Part shown: piece by piece, positions 42,770 through 51,597 of the stretch | Numbering within the stretch: the first letter of the stretch is position 1 | Layout of the letters: the number at the start of each line of letters is the position of its first letter | Source of the DNA: Clostridiales bacterium | GTDB taxonomy: Bacteria > Bacillota > Clostridia > Oscillospirales > Oscillospiraceae | DNA length: 64,000 nucleotides | Assembly (NCBI GenBank): GCA_029265405.1 | Contig: JAJUJI010000002.1 | Coordinates: 62,001 to 126,000 of the forward strand | Direction: 5' to 3' | Made by a program: the position numbers and the translations under genes | Notes under the pieces: model-generated | What the model saw: only the letters and a program-made list of their open reading frames with translations | The model's database searches: none | What the model was told of the DNA's origin: nothing

Positions 42770-43714
42770 ATGATAGAATCTAGAATATGCGAGCTTGTCG
42801 GCATAAAATACCCCGTATTTCAGGGCGGCATGGCCTGGGTGGCCGACGGGAAGCTGGCCGCCGCCGTTTCAAACGGAGGCGGGCTGGGAATAATAGGAGC
42901 CGGAAACGCGCCCGGCTCTTTCGTCAGGGAGCAGATTAAAATAGCCTCGTCCCTGACGGATAAGCCCTTCGGCGTAAACATAATGCTGATGAGCCCCTTC
43001 GCCGACGAGGTTGCTCAGGTTGTAGCCGAGGAAAAGGTAGGCGTGGTGACTACAGGAGCCGGAAACCCCTCAAAGTATATGGAGCTTTGGAAGATTGCGG
43101 GAATTAAGGTGATACCCGTCGTCGCTTCCGTGGCCATGGCCAAGCTTATGACAAGGGTCGGGGCCTCGGCGCTCATAGCCGAGGGCGGCGAGAGCGGCGG
43201 CCATGTGGGAGAGCTGACGACTATGGTGCTCGTGCCCCAGGTTTGCGACGCTACCGATCTGCCCGTGATCGCCGCCGGCGGCATAGGCGACGGCAGAGGC
43301 GTCGCGGCGTCGTTCATGCTGGGCGCCTGCGGGGTTCAGCTCGGGACAAGGTTCCTTTCCGCCTATGAATGCACGATACACCGCAATTATAAGGATAAGG
43401 TGCTTAAGGCAAACGATCTGGCTACGGTCGTCACAGGAAAACGGCTGGGGCATCCGGTGCGCAGCCTGAGGACGAACTTCACCCGCGAATATTTAAAGGC
43501 GGAATACGGAGGCGTTTCCGACGAGGAGCTGGAGGCCATGGGAACCGGCGCTCTGCGCCTTGCCGTTCAGGAGGGCGACACACAGAGGGGCTGCTTCCTT
43601 GCCGGCCAGATAGCCTCAATGGTGAACAGGGAGCAGCCGGCTGCGGAAATAATACGCGAGCTTATGGAGGAAGCCGAAGCCATACTCGGCGGCGCGGGGA
43701 AATGGATAAAATAG
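42770..43714 (+). CDS. fabK: Enoyl-ACP reductase II (FMN-dependent, FabK)
   Basis: The 314-residue flavoenzyme reduces enoyl-ACP in the last step of each elongation round. It starts SRICELVGIKYPVFQGGMAWVADG with GGGLGIIGAGNA, and carries the FMN site IAEGGESGGHVG and APPVIAAGGIGDGRG-type loop (LPVIAAGGIGDGRGVAA), the nitronate monooxygenase fold. FabK replaces FabI in many clostridia and streptococci and is insensitive to triclosan. It overlaps fabD by 13 nt. Because fabK sits with fab genes, FabK is favoured over a true nitronate monooxygenase. Confidence 0.93.
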   Translation: MIESRICELVGIKYPVFQGGMAWVADGKLAAAVSNGGGLGIIGAGNAPGSFVREQIKIASSLTDKPFGVNIMLMSPFADEVAQVVAEEKVGVVTTGAGNPSKYMELWKIAGIKVIPVVASVAMAKLMTRVGASALIAEGGESGGHVGELTTMVLVPQVCDATDLPVIAAGGIGDGRGVAASFMLGACGVQLGTRFLSAYECTIHRNYKDKVLKANDLATVVTGKRLGHPVRSLRTNFTREYLKAEYGGVSDEELEAMGTGALRLAVQEGDTQRGCFLAGQIASMVNREQPAAEIIRELMEEAEAILGGAGKWIK

Positions 43715-44625
43715 CCTTTGTATTTTCCGGACAGGGAGCCCAGCACCCCGGCATGGGCCGCGACTTGTATTTGAACGATGCCGCGGCCGCCGAAATATTC
43801 AGGCGCGCCGACGCGATAAGGCCGGGTACCTCGGCGCAGTGCTTTGAAGGTACGGAGGAGGAGCTGGCGCAGACGGCGAACACGCAGCCCTGCATGTTCG
43901 CCGTTGAACTGGCGGCTGCCGCCGCCCTCGATGAGGCCGGGATAAGGCCTCAAATGGCAGCCGGTTTCTCCCTCGGAGAAGTGGCGGCGCTGGCTTATGC
44001 GGGCGCGGTTTCGTTTGAGGACGGCTTCAGGCTGGTTTCTCTTCGCGGCAGATTGATGCAGGAGGACGCGGAAGAATGCGACGGAGCCATGGCGGCGGTG
44101 CTGAAGCTGGATGCCGGCGAGGTCGAGCGGCTCTGCGCGGGATACAAGCGCGTCTACCCCGTAAACTACAACTGTCCGGGCCAGATTTCGGTTTCCGGCG
44201 CGAAGGACGAGCTTGAGGATTTTATAAAGGCGGTGAAGGCTGCCGGAGGCCGGGCCGTACCCCTAAAGGTCAAAGGCGGCTTCCACTCGCCCCTGATGGC
44301 CAGGGCGGCGGAAAGGTTTGGCGAGGCTCTCAGGGACGTGTCGTTCTCCGAGCCTGAAATAGACCTCTACTCCAACTATACCGCCCTTCCCTACCGCGGC
44401 TCTTATGCCGAGCTGCTTTCCAGGCAGATAAGCGGACCGGTAAGATGGCAGGCTATAATAGAAAATATGATAAGCCGGGGGGCGGGCGTCTTTGTCGAGC
44501 TTGGGCCGGGCAGGACCCTCTGCGGCCTTATTGGCAGGATCGATGCCTCTGTGTGCACCTTCAATGTCGAGGATATGAAGAGTCTTCGCGAAACGACGGA
44601 GGCTCTGTCCGCATATAAAGCCTGA
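43702..44625 (+). CDS. fabD: Malonyl-CoA:ACP transacylase
   Basis: The 307-residue enzyme loads malonyl groups onto ACP. The N-terminal FVFSGQGAQHPGMGRDLY, nucleophile elbow AAGFSLGEVAALAYAG (Ser in GFSLGE) and VKGGFHSPLM (catalytic His) are diagnostic. It starts inside the fabK 3' end and is followed by a 46-nt gap before fabG. Confidence 0.96.
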   Translation: MDKIAFVFSGQGAQHPGMGRDLYLNDAAAAEIFRRADAIRPGTSAQCFEGTEEELAQTANTQPCMFAVELAAAAALDEAGIRPQMAAGFSLGEVAALAYAGAVSFEDGFRLVSLRGRLMQEDAEECDGAMAAVLKLDAGEVERLCAGYKRVYPVNYNCPGQISVSGAKDELEDFIKAVKAAGGRAVPLKVKGGFHSPLMARAAERFGEALRDVSFSEPEIDLYSNYTALPYRGSYAELLSRQISGPVRWQAIIENMISRGAGVFVELGPGRTLCGLIGRIDASVCTFNVEDMKSLRETTEALSAYKA

Positions 44626-44671
44626 ACTGACGGTCCCTGCGCTGAAGCTCCTCATCAAGGAGGTATATTTT

Positions 44672-45400
44672 ATGCTTAAAGGAAAAATCGCCGTAATAAC
44701 CGGCGGCTCAAGAGGCATAGGCGCGGCTATAGCCGTGAAATTTGCTTCGCTGGGCGCGGATATCGCGCTCATATACTCGGGAAACTCGAAGGCGGCTGAA
44801 GAGGTCTGCCAGGCGGCGCTGGGGTATGGCGTAAGGGCCGAAGCCTTTCAATGCGACGTGGCGGATTTTGAGGCGTCAAAGGCCGCCGTGGCGGAGATAA
44901 AGAACCGTTTTGGTAAAATTGACGTTCTTGTCAACAACGCCGGCATAACCCGCGACGGGCTGATCGCCATGATGAAGGAAGCGGACTTCGATGAGGTGAT
45001 AAGCGTGAACCTCAAGGGCGCCTTCAATATGATTAAGCACTGCACGCCCCTTTTTATTAAGGCAAAATACGGGAGGATCATAAACATAAGCTCAGTGTCG
45101 GGGCTTATGGGGAACGCCGGGCAGGCCAACTACTCCGCTTCAAAGGCGGGGCTTATAGGACTTACCAAAGCTGTGGCCAAGGAGCTGGCGGCTCGAAACG
45201 TCACCTGCAACGCCATAGCGCCCGGCTTTATACAGACCGATATGACAAAGTCCTTCGGAGAAGACAACCCTCTTGTCGCGGCCATACCGCTGAAAAGAAT
45301 GGGCAGGCCCGAGGAGGTGGCCGAAGCGGCAGCCTTTTTGGCCATGTCTGACTATATAACCGGCGAGGTAATCCGCGTGGACGGCGGCCTTGCCATGTAG
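44672..45400 (+). CDS. fabG: 3-oxoacyl-ACP reductase
   Basis: The 242-residue short-chain dehydrogenase reduces the beta-keto group with NADPH. The cofactor loop GGSRGIGAA, NNAG (VNNAGITRDGL) and catalytic Ser/Tyr/Lys (NISSVSGLMGNAGQANYSASKAG) are present. AAGGAGG lies 9 nt upstream. FabG is favoured over other SDR enzymes because of its place in the fab run. Confidence 0.95.
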   Translation: MLKGKIAVITGGSRGIGAAIAVKFASLGADIALIYSGNSKAAEEVCQAALGYGVRAEAFQCDVADFEASKAAVAEIKNRFGKIDVLVNNAGITRDGLIAMMKEADFDEVISVNLKGAFNMIKHCTPLFIKAKYGRIINISSVSGLMGNAGQANYSASKAGLIGLTKAVAKELAARNVTCNAIAPGFIQTDMTKSFGEDNPLVAAIPLKRMGRPEEVAEAAAFLAMSDYITGEVIRVDGGLAM

Positions 45401-45447
45401 GCATTGCAGACGCGTGAAATGCATTTTGAAAGGATTGTAAGCTTTAT

Positions 45448-46677
45448 ATGCGCAGAGTCGTTGTTACAGGAATGGGAGCGGTCTGTCCCGTCGGAAACTC
45501 CGTCCCGGAGCTTTGGGACGCGCTGATTCGCGGCATAAACGGTATAGCGCCCATCACCAGATTCGACACGGCCGAACACAAGGCTAAGCTCGCAGCCGAG
45601 GTCAAGGGCTTCGACGCGAAAAAGTATATGGACAGGTCTGACGTCATGCACAGCGACCTTTACGCCCAGTACGGAATGGCCGCCGCCGTCCAGGCTCTTG
45701 AGGAGAGCGGCGTCATCGGTACCCTGCCGCCGGAACGGATAGGCGTATATGTCGGTTCGGGCATAGGCGGCATAACGACGCTCATAGAAGAGCACAACAA
45801 GCTCAGGGAAAGAGGCCCGAGGCGCGTTTCTCCCTACTTTGTGCCCATGATGATAGCCAACATGCTTTCGGGAATGATAGCCATACGCTTTGATTGCCGG
45901 AATTCGGCTATGCCCGCCGTTACGGCTTGCGCTTCCGGCTCAAACGCCATAGGCGAGGCCCTGCGGATGATACGCCACGGCTACGCCGACGCTATGATAG
46001 CGGGCGGAGCCGAGGCGGCGATAAACGCGCTGAGCGTAGCCGGGTTTTCCAATATGCAGGCCCTTTCCTGTGCGGAGGATCCGAACGCGGCTTCCCTCCC
46101 CTTTGACAGGCGCAGGAGCGGCTTTGTCATAGGGGAAGGCGCGGCGGTGCTTGTGCTGGAGGAATATGAGCACGCGCGCAGGCGCGGCGCGCCGATATAC
46201 GGCGAAATCTGCGGCTACGGCTCGACCTGCGACGCCTACCATATAACCGCTCCCAAGCCGGACGCGGAGGGCGGGACACGCGCGATGGGGGCGGCGATGG
46301 CCGAGGCCGGCTATTCGGGAACGGAGACGGTTTACGTAAACGCCCACGGGACCGGAACTCCCCTGAACGACGCTTCCGAAACGCTGGCCATAAAAAACGC
46401 CCTGGGCCTTGAAAAGGCCCGCGCAAGCCTTATCAGCTCCACCAAGTCAATGACGGGGCACATGCTGGGAGCGGCGGGCGCGCTGGAGGCCGTCGTCTGC
46501 CTGAAGGCCATAAACGAGTGCGCCGTCCCCCCCACCATCAACCTGCTTGAGCCGGACCCGGAATGCGACTTGAACTATGTGCCGAACTCCGCGGTCGAAG
46601 CGAAAATTGAGCTTGCCCTGTCAAACTCCCTGGGCTTCGGAGGGCATAACGCCTGCCTTGCCTTCAGGAGGATCTGA
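45448..46677 (+). CDS. fabF: 3-oxoacyl-ACP synthase II
   Basis: The 409-residue condensing enzyme elongates acyl-ACP with malonyl-ACP. It has RRVVVTGMGAVCPVGN at the start, the Cys nucleophile in AVTACASGSNAIGEAL, and the two catalytic His residues in NAHGTGTPLND and SMTGHMLGAAGALEA. No fabH (initiating enzyme) is found in this window. It lies between fabG and accB. Confidence 0.97.
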   Translation: MRRVVVTGMGAVCPVGNSVPELWDALIRGINGIAPITRFDTAEHKAKLAAEVKGFDAKKYMDRSDVMHSDLYAQYGMAAAVQALEESGVIGTLPPERIGVYVGSGIGGITTLIEEHNKLRERGPRRVSPYFVPMMIANMLSGMIAIRFDCRNSAMPAVTACASGSNAIGEALRMIRHGYADAMIAGGAEAAINALSVAGFSNMQALSCAEDPNAASLPFDRRRSGFVIGEGAAVLVLEEYEHARRRGAPIYGEICGYGSTCDAYHITAPKPDAEGGTRAMGAAMAEAGYSGTETVYVNAHGTGTPLNDASETLAIKNALGLEKARASLISSTKSMTGHMLGAAGALEAVVCLKAINECAVPPTINLLEPDPECDLNYVPNSAVEAKIELALSNSLGFGGHNACLAFRRI

Positions 46678-46739
46678 TTAGAGACCGGCCGCGCGTTTTG
46701 CGGCGCTTTTACGCGGCGAAAGGAGCTACGTTAAACAAT

Positions 46740-47183
46740 ATGGACGAAAAAGACATTCGCAAATATGCCGCCCTTATGAGGGAGCTGGGGCTGACCGGGC
46801 TTGAGTTCAGCGACAACGGAAGCTCGGTCCGTCTGGAAATGGCTCCGGCGGAGCCGGCGTATGCCCGCCTTGTCAAAACGGACATTGGCTCGGCGGAGGA
46901 CGCATGCACGTCATCAGGCGAGGTTTCAGGCGTCAGGCAGGGCCTGATAGATATTACCTCCCCTATGGTGGGCGTGTTTTACAGCGCCCCTGCCGAAAAC
47001 GCGGCGCCCTTCGTTCAGGTGGGCGACACGGTGAAAAAGGGCGACGTGCTCTGCATAATCGAGGCCATGAAGCTTATGAACGAAATTGTCTCCGACCAGG
47101 ACGGAGTTATAGCCGAAATTTGCGTCGGCAACCAGCAAATAGTTGACTACGGCCACGTGCTGTTCCGGCTGAGGAAGAATTGA
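46740..47183 (+). CDS. accB: Biotin carboxyl carrier protein of acetyl-CoA carboxylase
   Basis: The 147-residue carrier has a short N-terminal domain, a linker and a C-terminal biotinyl domain with the motif CIIEAMKLMNEI; Lys111 is the biotin attachment residue. It pairs with accC, accD and accA in the same operon. The ATG at 46740 is 14 nt after AAAGGAG, a longer spacing than usual, but the family N terminus (MDEKDIRKYAALM) supports it. Confidence 0.94.
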   Translation: MDEKDIRKYAALMRELGLTGLEFSDNGSSVRLEMAPAEPAYARLVKTDIGSAEDACTSSGEVSGVRQGLIDITSPMVGVFYSAPAENAAPFVQVGDTVKKGDVLCIIEAMKLMNEIVSDQDGVIAEICVGNQQIVDYGHVLFRLRKN

Positions 47184-47185
47184 CG

Positions 47186-47599
47186 ATGAATAAGGAAGAG
47201 ATTAAAAAAATTCTGCCCCACAGGGACGACATGCTGCTTATTGACGAGGCTGAAAGGGTTGGAGACACGGCGAAGGGCAGGTACCTGGTGCGGGGAGACG
47301 AGTTCTTTTTAAGGGGCCACTTTCCCGGCGCGCCCGTAGTTCCGGGAGTAATGCTCTGCGAGATGCTGGCCCAGTCGGCCTGCGTGCTGCTTGCGGACGG
47401 CATGGGCGAGGGGAAGATACCTATGTTTACCGGCATGAACAATGTGCGCTTTAAAAACCCCGTGAGGCCGGGCGACACGTTTGAAACCGAATGCAGGATA
47501 GTTAAGGCCAAGCCTCCCTTCTATTTTGCCGAGGGCAGCGGCTATGTGGGCGGAAAGCTTTGCGTCAGGGCCGAATTTTCCTTTGCGATAACGGGATGA
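47186..47599 (+). CDS. fabZ: 3-hydroxyacyl-ACP dehydratase
   Basis: The 137-residue hot-dog-fold enzyme dehydrates beta-hydroxyacyl-ACP. The catalytic His lies in LRGHFPGAPVVPG and the Glu in VMLCEMLAQSA; ILPHRDDMLLIDEA is the family start. ATG 47186 is 2 nt after the accB stop and follows GAGGAAG; a TTG 6 nt earlier is less likely. It occupies the usual place between accB and accC. Confidence 0.96.
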   Translation: MNKEEIKKILPHRDDMLLIDEAERVGDTAKGRYLVRGDEFFLRGHFPGAPVVPGVMLCEMLAQSACVLLADGMGEGKIPMFTGMNNVRFKNPVRPGDTFETECRIVKAKPPFYFAEGSGYVGGKLCVRAEFSFAITG

Positions 47600-47603
47600 C
47601 GAT

Positions 47604-48914
47604 ATGTATTCTAAAATTTTAATAGCAAACCGCGGCGAGATAGCCGTCAGGATAATACGCGCCTGCAAGGAAATGGGCATAGCGACGGTAGCCGTCTATT
47701 CGCAGGCGGATGCCGAGGCGCTGCATGTGGCGCTGGCTGACGAAAGCTTTTGCATCGGCAAAGCCGAGGCTTCCGACAGCTATCTGAATAAGGAGCGAAT
47801 AATAAGCGCCGCCCTGGTTTCCGGCGCGCAGGCGATCCATCCGGGCTACGGCTTTTTGTCGGAAAATTCCGGCTTTGCCCACCTTTGCAGGAAAAACGGC
47901 ATAGCTTTCATAGGGCCTTCGCCGGAAAATATGGACCGGCTGGGCGATAAGGAAAGGATAAAGCGCCTAATGTCCGAAGCCGGACTAACGGTCATACCCG
48001 GTTCTAAGGTCGTTAACGGCATTGAGGAAGCCGTAAGCGAGGCCGAAAGAATAGGCTATCCGGTTATGATGAAGGCGCGCTCCGGAGGCGGAGGGCGAGG
48101 AATCAGGCTTGTCGGCGGCAGGCAGGAGCTAGAAAGCGCCTATCCGGCCGCGGCTGCCGAGGCCAAGGCCGCCTTCGGCGACGGGGCGCTGTACATTGAA
48201 AAATACATCAACCCCGCCAGGCATATAGAAATACAAATTTTAGCAGACGAGGCAGGGAACGTGGTCTGTCTCGGCGAGCGCGACTGTTCGATACAGAGAA
48301 AAAACCAAAAGCTGATAGAAGAAGCCCCCTCCCCCGCCGTAAAGCCGGAGCGTCGAAGCGAGATATTCGAAATGGTATCGGCGGCGATAAAAAAGATAGG
48401 CTATACAGGTGCCGGTACGCTGGAGTTCCTGTACGATGCGGCGGGCAATTTTTACTTTATGGAAATGAACGTTAGGCTTCAGGTGGAGCACCCGGTAACG
48501 GAGGCGCTGACCGGCATAGATCTTGTAAAATGGCAGATACGGATCTCCTCGGGTATACCGCTCAGCTTCACGCAAAAGGACATAGACCTGAGCGGTTCGG
48601 CCATAGAGTGCCGCATAAACGCGCTCTCCCCCGGCAAGGTGGAATTTCTCCATGTCCCGGGCGGGCCCTTTGTCCGTTTTGACACCTACCTTATGGCGGG
48701 TACCAAAGTGTCTCCCTATTACGACTCCCTGCTGGGCAAGCTGATAATTTACGCGGGAAAGCGCGAGGAAGCCCTGAGAAAGATGAAAGCCGCGCTCTGC
48801 GAGCTTGTGATAGACGGCGTGCCCAACAACATAGAGGAACAGATAGACATAATCGGAAGCGAAGCCTTCATGAACGGAACCTACAACCTTAATTATTTCA
48901 CTGAAGCGAGGTGA
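47604..48914 (+). CDS. accC: Biotin carboxylase of acetyl-CoA carboxylase
   Basis: The 436-residue ATP-grasp enzyme carboxylates biotin on AccB. It begins SKILIANRGEIAVRIIRACKEMGI and has the glycine-rich ATP loop MMKARSGGGGRGI, the catalytic metal site FLYDAAGNFYFMEMNVRLQVEHPVTE and NNIEEQIDIIG near the end. The stop (TGA) overlaps the accD GTG start by 4 nt. Confidence 0.97.
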   Translation: MYSKILIANRGEIAVRIIRACKEMGIATVAVYSQADAEALHVALADESFCIGKAEASDSYLNKERIISAALVSGAQAIHPGYGFLSENSGFAHLCRKNGIAFIGPSPENMDRLGDKERIKRLMSEAGLTVIPGSKVVNGIEEAVSEAERIGYPVMMKARSGGGGRGIRLVGGRQELESAYPAAAAEAKAAFGDGALYIEKYINPARHIEIQILADEAGNVVCLGERDCSIQRKNQKLIEEAPSPAVKPERRSEIFEMVSAAIKKIGYTGAGTLEFLYDAAGNFYFMEMNVRLQVEHPVTEALTGIDLVKWQIRISSGIPLSFTQKDIDLSGSAIECRINALSPGKVEFLHVPGGPFVRFDTYLMAGTKVSPYYDSLLGKLIIYAGKREEALRKMKAALCELVIDGVPNNIEEQIDIIGSEAFMNGTYNLNYFTEAR

Positions 48915-49801
48915 GCCTCTTGCCCATACGTTTTATCCGCAAGCCGCAAAACGAGCTTGAAAAAGGCGGCAGGCAGTCCGCGCCGCCGGTGTCGGCGGAC
49001 GAAAACGAGCCCTCCACCGCCTGCCCCAACTGCCGCAAGCAGATACCGCTCAGCCAGATTTGGGGCAACTTCCATTGCTGCACCTCCTGCGGGCATCATT
49101 TCAGAATGAACGCAAGGCAGCGCATAAATTTCATCGCCGACTCGGACAGCTTTATAGAAACCGATTCCGGGCTCGTATCGAGAGATTTCATGTCCTTTCC
49201 CGGATACCGCCAGAAGCTTGACACGACCATAAAATCCGGCGGCGAAAACGAGGCCGTCATTTGCGGAGAGGCGTCGATCGGCGGCGTGCGTTGCGGCCTG
49301 TTCGTAATGGAGCCTTACTTCATGATGGGCAGCATGGGTACCGCCGTCGGGGAGAGGATTACCCGTCTGTTTGAGTACATGACCGCAAAAAGGCTGCCGG
49401 TAGTAGGCTATACGGTTTCGGGCGGGGCAAGGATGCAGGAAGGCATTCTATCCCTAATGCAGATGGCGAAAACAAGCGCCGCGGTGGCCAGGCACAGCGC
49501 GGCGGGCCTTTTTTACCTGGTCGTCCTCACGGATCCGACTACCGGCGGAGTTACGGCCAGCTTTGCCATGGAGGGCGATATAATCCTGGCCGAGCCGGGC
49601 GCGGTTATCGGCTTCGCGGGGGCGAGGGTCATAGAGCAGACCACAAGAAAAAAGCTGCCGCAGGGCTTCCAAACCGCGGAGTTTTGCCTGGACCACGGGT
49701 TTGTGGACGCGATAGTCCCCAGAAGCTCGCAGAAGCAGGCGGTCGCTTCCCTGCTGAGATTTCACACGGGAGGAGCTGTCACAAACGAGCATGAGCAATA
49801 A
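48911..49801 (+). CDS. accD: Acetyl-CoA carboxylase carboxyltransferase, beta subunit
   Basis: The 296-residue subunit transfers CO2 from biotin to acetyl-CoA together with AccA. The zinc ribbon CPNCRKQIPL...CCTSCGHHF is at about residues 37-60 and the crotonase-like core has PVVGYTVSGGARMQEGILSLMQMAK and SFAMEGDIILAEPGAVIGFAG. The GTG start overlaps the accC stop. A TTG nine bases on is an alternative. It overlaps accA by 11 nt. Confidence 0.95.
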   Translation: MSLLPIRFIRKPQNELEKGGRQSAPPVSADENEPSTACPNCRKQIPLSQIWGNFHCCTSCGHHFRMNARQRINFIADSDSFIETDSGLVSRDFMSFPGYRQKLDTTIKSGGENEAVICGEASIGGVRCGLFVMEPYFMMGSMGTAVGERITRLFEYMTAKRLPVVGYTVSGGARMQEGILSLMQMAKTSAAVARHSAAGLFYLVVLTDPTTGGVTASFAMEGDIILAEPGAVIGFAGARVIEQTTRKKLPQGFQTAEFCLDHGFVDAIVPRSSQKQAVASLLRFHTGGAVTNEHEQ

Positions 49802-50591
49802 AACGGCTTACGACAAGGTAAGGCTGGCCAGGGCCAACAACAGGCCGACCGGCAAGGACTATATAGACGCCATGTTCGACGGCTTTTTTGAGCTGCACGG
49901 CGACAGGCGCTATGGCGACGACCCGGCGATCGTCGCCGGTCTTGCAAAGCTTATGGATATGCCCGTCACGGTAATAGCCATAGAAAAGGGGCGCAGCGCC
50001 AGGGAGCGGGCCTTCAGGAATTTCGGCGCGCCTAACCCGGAGGGCTACAGGAAGGCTCTGCGGCTGATGAGGCAGGCTGAAAAGTTCAAACGGCCCGTCG
50101 TGTGCTTTGTGGACACCTCCGGCGCTTATTGCGGCATCGGCGCCGAGGAGCGCGGGCAGGGCCAGGCCATCGCGGAAAACCTTATGACCATGATGACGCT
50201 GAAAACGCCCGTTATTTCGGTGCTGGTCGGCGAGGGCGGCAGCGGCGGCGCTCTGGCGCTGGCCGTGGCCGACAGGGTATGGATTTTGGAAAACGCCGTA
50301 TATTCGGTCATATCTCCGGAGGGTTGCGCCAGCATACTATGGAAGGACGCGTCCAGGGCCGCCGAAGCGGCCGCCAGCCTGAAGCTTACCAGCGAGGATA
50401 TACTCTCCTTCGGCGTGGCTGATAAAATAATACCCGAAAAGGAGCTCGGCAAAGGCGATTTTTATTTGGGTCTGAAAACCATGCTTTACGAGGAGCTTTC
50501 AGGGCTGAAGGTTCTGCCATTGGAAAGTCTTCTGGAAGCAAGGTTTGCCAGGTTCAGAAGGCTGGGAACGGAAGGCCTGCTGGAAACCTGA
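49791..50591 (+). CDS. accA: Acetyl-CoA carboxylase carboxyltransferase, alpha subunit
   Basis: The 266-residue subunit completes the carboxyltransferase. KVRLARANNRPTGKDYIDAMFDGFFELHGDRRYGDDPAIVAGLA, CFVDTSGAYCGIGAEERGQGQAIAENL and VGEGGSGGALALAVADRVWILE are characteristic. It is shorter than the Escherichia coli protein (319) because the N-terminal extension is absent, as in many Firmicutes. It is the last gene of the operon, ahead of a long GC hairpin. Confidence 0.96.
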   Translation: MSNKTAYDKVRLARANNRPTGKDYIDAMFDGFFELHGDRRYGDDPAIVAGLAKLMDMPVTVIAIEKGRSARERAFRNFGAPNPEGYRKALRLMRQAEKFKRPVVCFVDTSGAYCGIGAEERGQGQAIAENLMTMMTLKTPVISVLVGEGGSGGALALAVADRVWILENAVYSVISPEGCASILWKDASRAAEAAASLKLTSEDILSFGVADKIIPEKELGKGDFYLGLKTMLYEELSGLKVLPLESLLEARFARFRRLGTEGLLET

Positions 50592-50628
50592 AAATCATTG
50601 TATTTCAATTAAATCCGCATTATAATAT

Positions 50629-50679
50629 AACGGCGCGCCGGGCTTCAGCCGCGATAGCGGCGCCGCCCGGCGCGCCGTT
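50629..50679. terminator. Long GC-rich hairpin after the fatty-acid operon
   Basis: A 14-bp perfect outer stem (AACGGCGCGCCGGG / CCCGGCGCGCCGTT) encloses a shorter inner hairpin. TTTCC follows, so the U-run is weak; a role as operon end is inferred from its place between accA and corA. Confidence 0.6.
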
Positions 50680-50706
50680 TCCATTGAGCAAAGGCAGGCT
50701 ATATTT

Positions 50707-51537
50707 ATGAGAAAAATATTGGGGCTTGAAGAAATCTATGAATTGAAGCCGGACATAGGCGAGGAGCTCTACGGCAGGCTCCGTTCCAGCAGGCATATAT
50801 GCGCGGCTCCGGACAAATTTTCTTATCTGGTTATGTTCATGTTTACTGACGTGAGAAACGAGAACCACAGGGACGACCAGGTCTGCATTTACTGCGGGGA
50901 GTCGGATATCGTTTTTGTGTCCGACAATTCGCGCTGCCTCAGGCTGTTTAATTCGGTTGACGGCAGCCTCGACCCCTTCACTCAGCTCCTGGAATTCTTC
51001 ATGCTGCTCACGGCGGACGATCTTGACGAGCTGGGCAAGCTTGAGGACAGGATAATCGAGCTTGAGGACAGGCTGCTGTCGGAAAAAAGGACGGACAGCG
51101 GCAGCAGGGCTTCGATAATAACCATCAGGCGCAAGCTTCTGATCATGAAGCGCTATTACGAGCAGCTTAAAATAATAACCGGGGAATTTTCGGAGGATGT
51201 AAACGACCTTATTCCGCGCCAGCTCCAAAAGCGCTTCATCTCGCTGAACCGGCGAATAAACAATCTGCTCCAGTCCGTCCTGCACCTGCGGGAATATATA
51301 ACGCAGGTGCGCGAGGCGTATCAGGCCCAGGTCGATATAGAGCAAAACCAGATAATGAAGATATTTACGGTGATCACGGCGGTGTTCCTCCCCCTGTCGC
51401 TTATAGCGGGCTGGTACGGCATGAATTTTCAAATGCCGGAGCTGGGCTGGCGGTACGGCTACCCTTATGTCATCGCCCTCAGCATAGCGGTATGCGCCGT
51501 ATGCGTAATATACTTCAAGCTGAAAAAGTGGTTTTGA
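50707..51537 (+). CDS. CorA-family magnesium/divalent-cation channel
   Basis: The 276-residue protein has a long cytoplasmic N-terminal domain with helical, coiled-coil-like stretches, and two C-terminal membrane segments. The signature YGMNFQMPE after VITAVFLPLSLIAGW is the CorA GMN filter. It is shorter than classical CorA (~316). It follows the fatty-acid operon but has its own ribosome-binding site (AAAGGCAGG) and is separated by a hairpin. Confidence 0.9.
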   Translation: MRKILGLEEIYELKPDIGEELYGRLRSSRHICAAPDKFSYLVMFMFTDVRNENHRDDQVCIYCGESDIVFVSDNSRCLRLFNSVDGSLDPFTQLLEFFMLLTADDLDELGKLEDRIIELEDRLLSEKRTDSGSRASIITIRRKLLIMKRYYEQLKIITGEFSEDVNDLIPRQLQKRFISLNRRINNLLQSVLHLREYITQVREAYQAQVDIEQNQIMKIFTVITAVFLPLSLIAGWYGMNFQMPELGWRYGYPYVIALSIAVCAVCVIYFKLKKWF

Positions 51538-51564
51538 GAAGGCAGGGCTGAATATATAAACATA

Positions 51565-51593
51565 AAACCGGGTTCTTTGCATGAACCCGGTTT
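51565..51593. terminator. Bidirectional terminator between corA and the 51598 gene
   Basis: AAACCGGGTTC pairs with GAACCCGGTTT over a 7-nt loop between two converging genes. It has A-rich and T-rich flanks on both sides. Confidence 0.8.
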
Positions 51594-51597
51594 GGCT

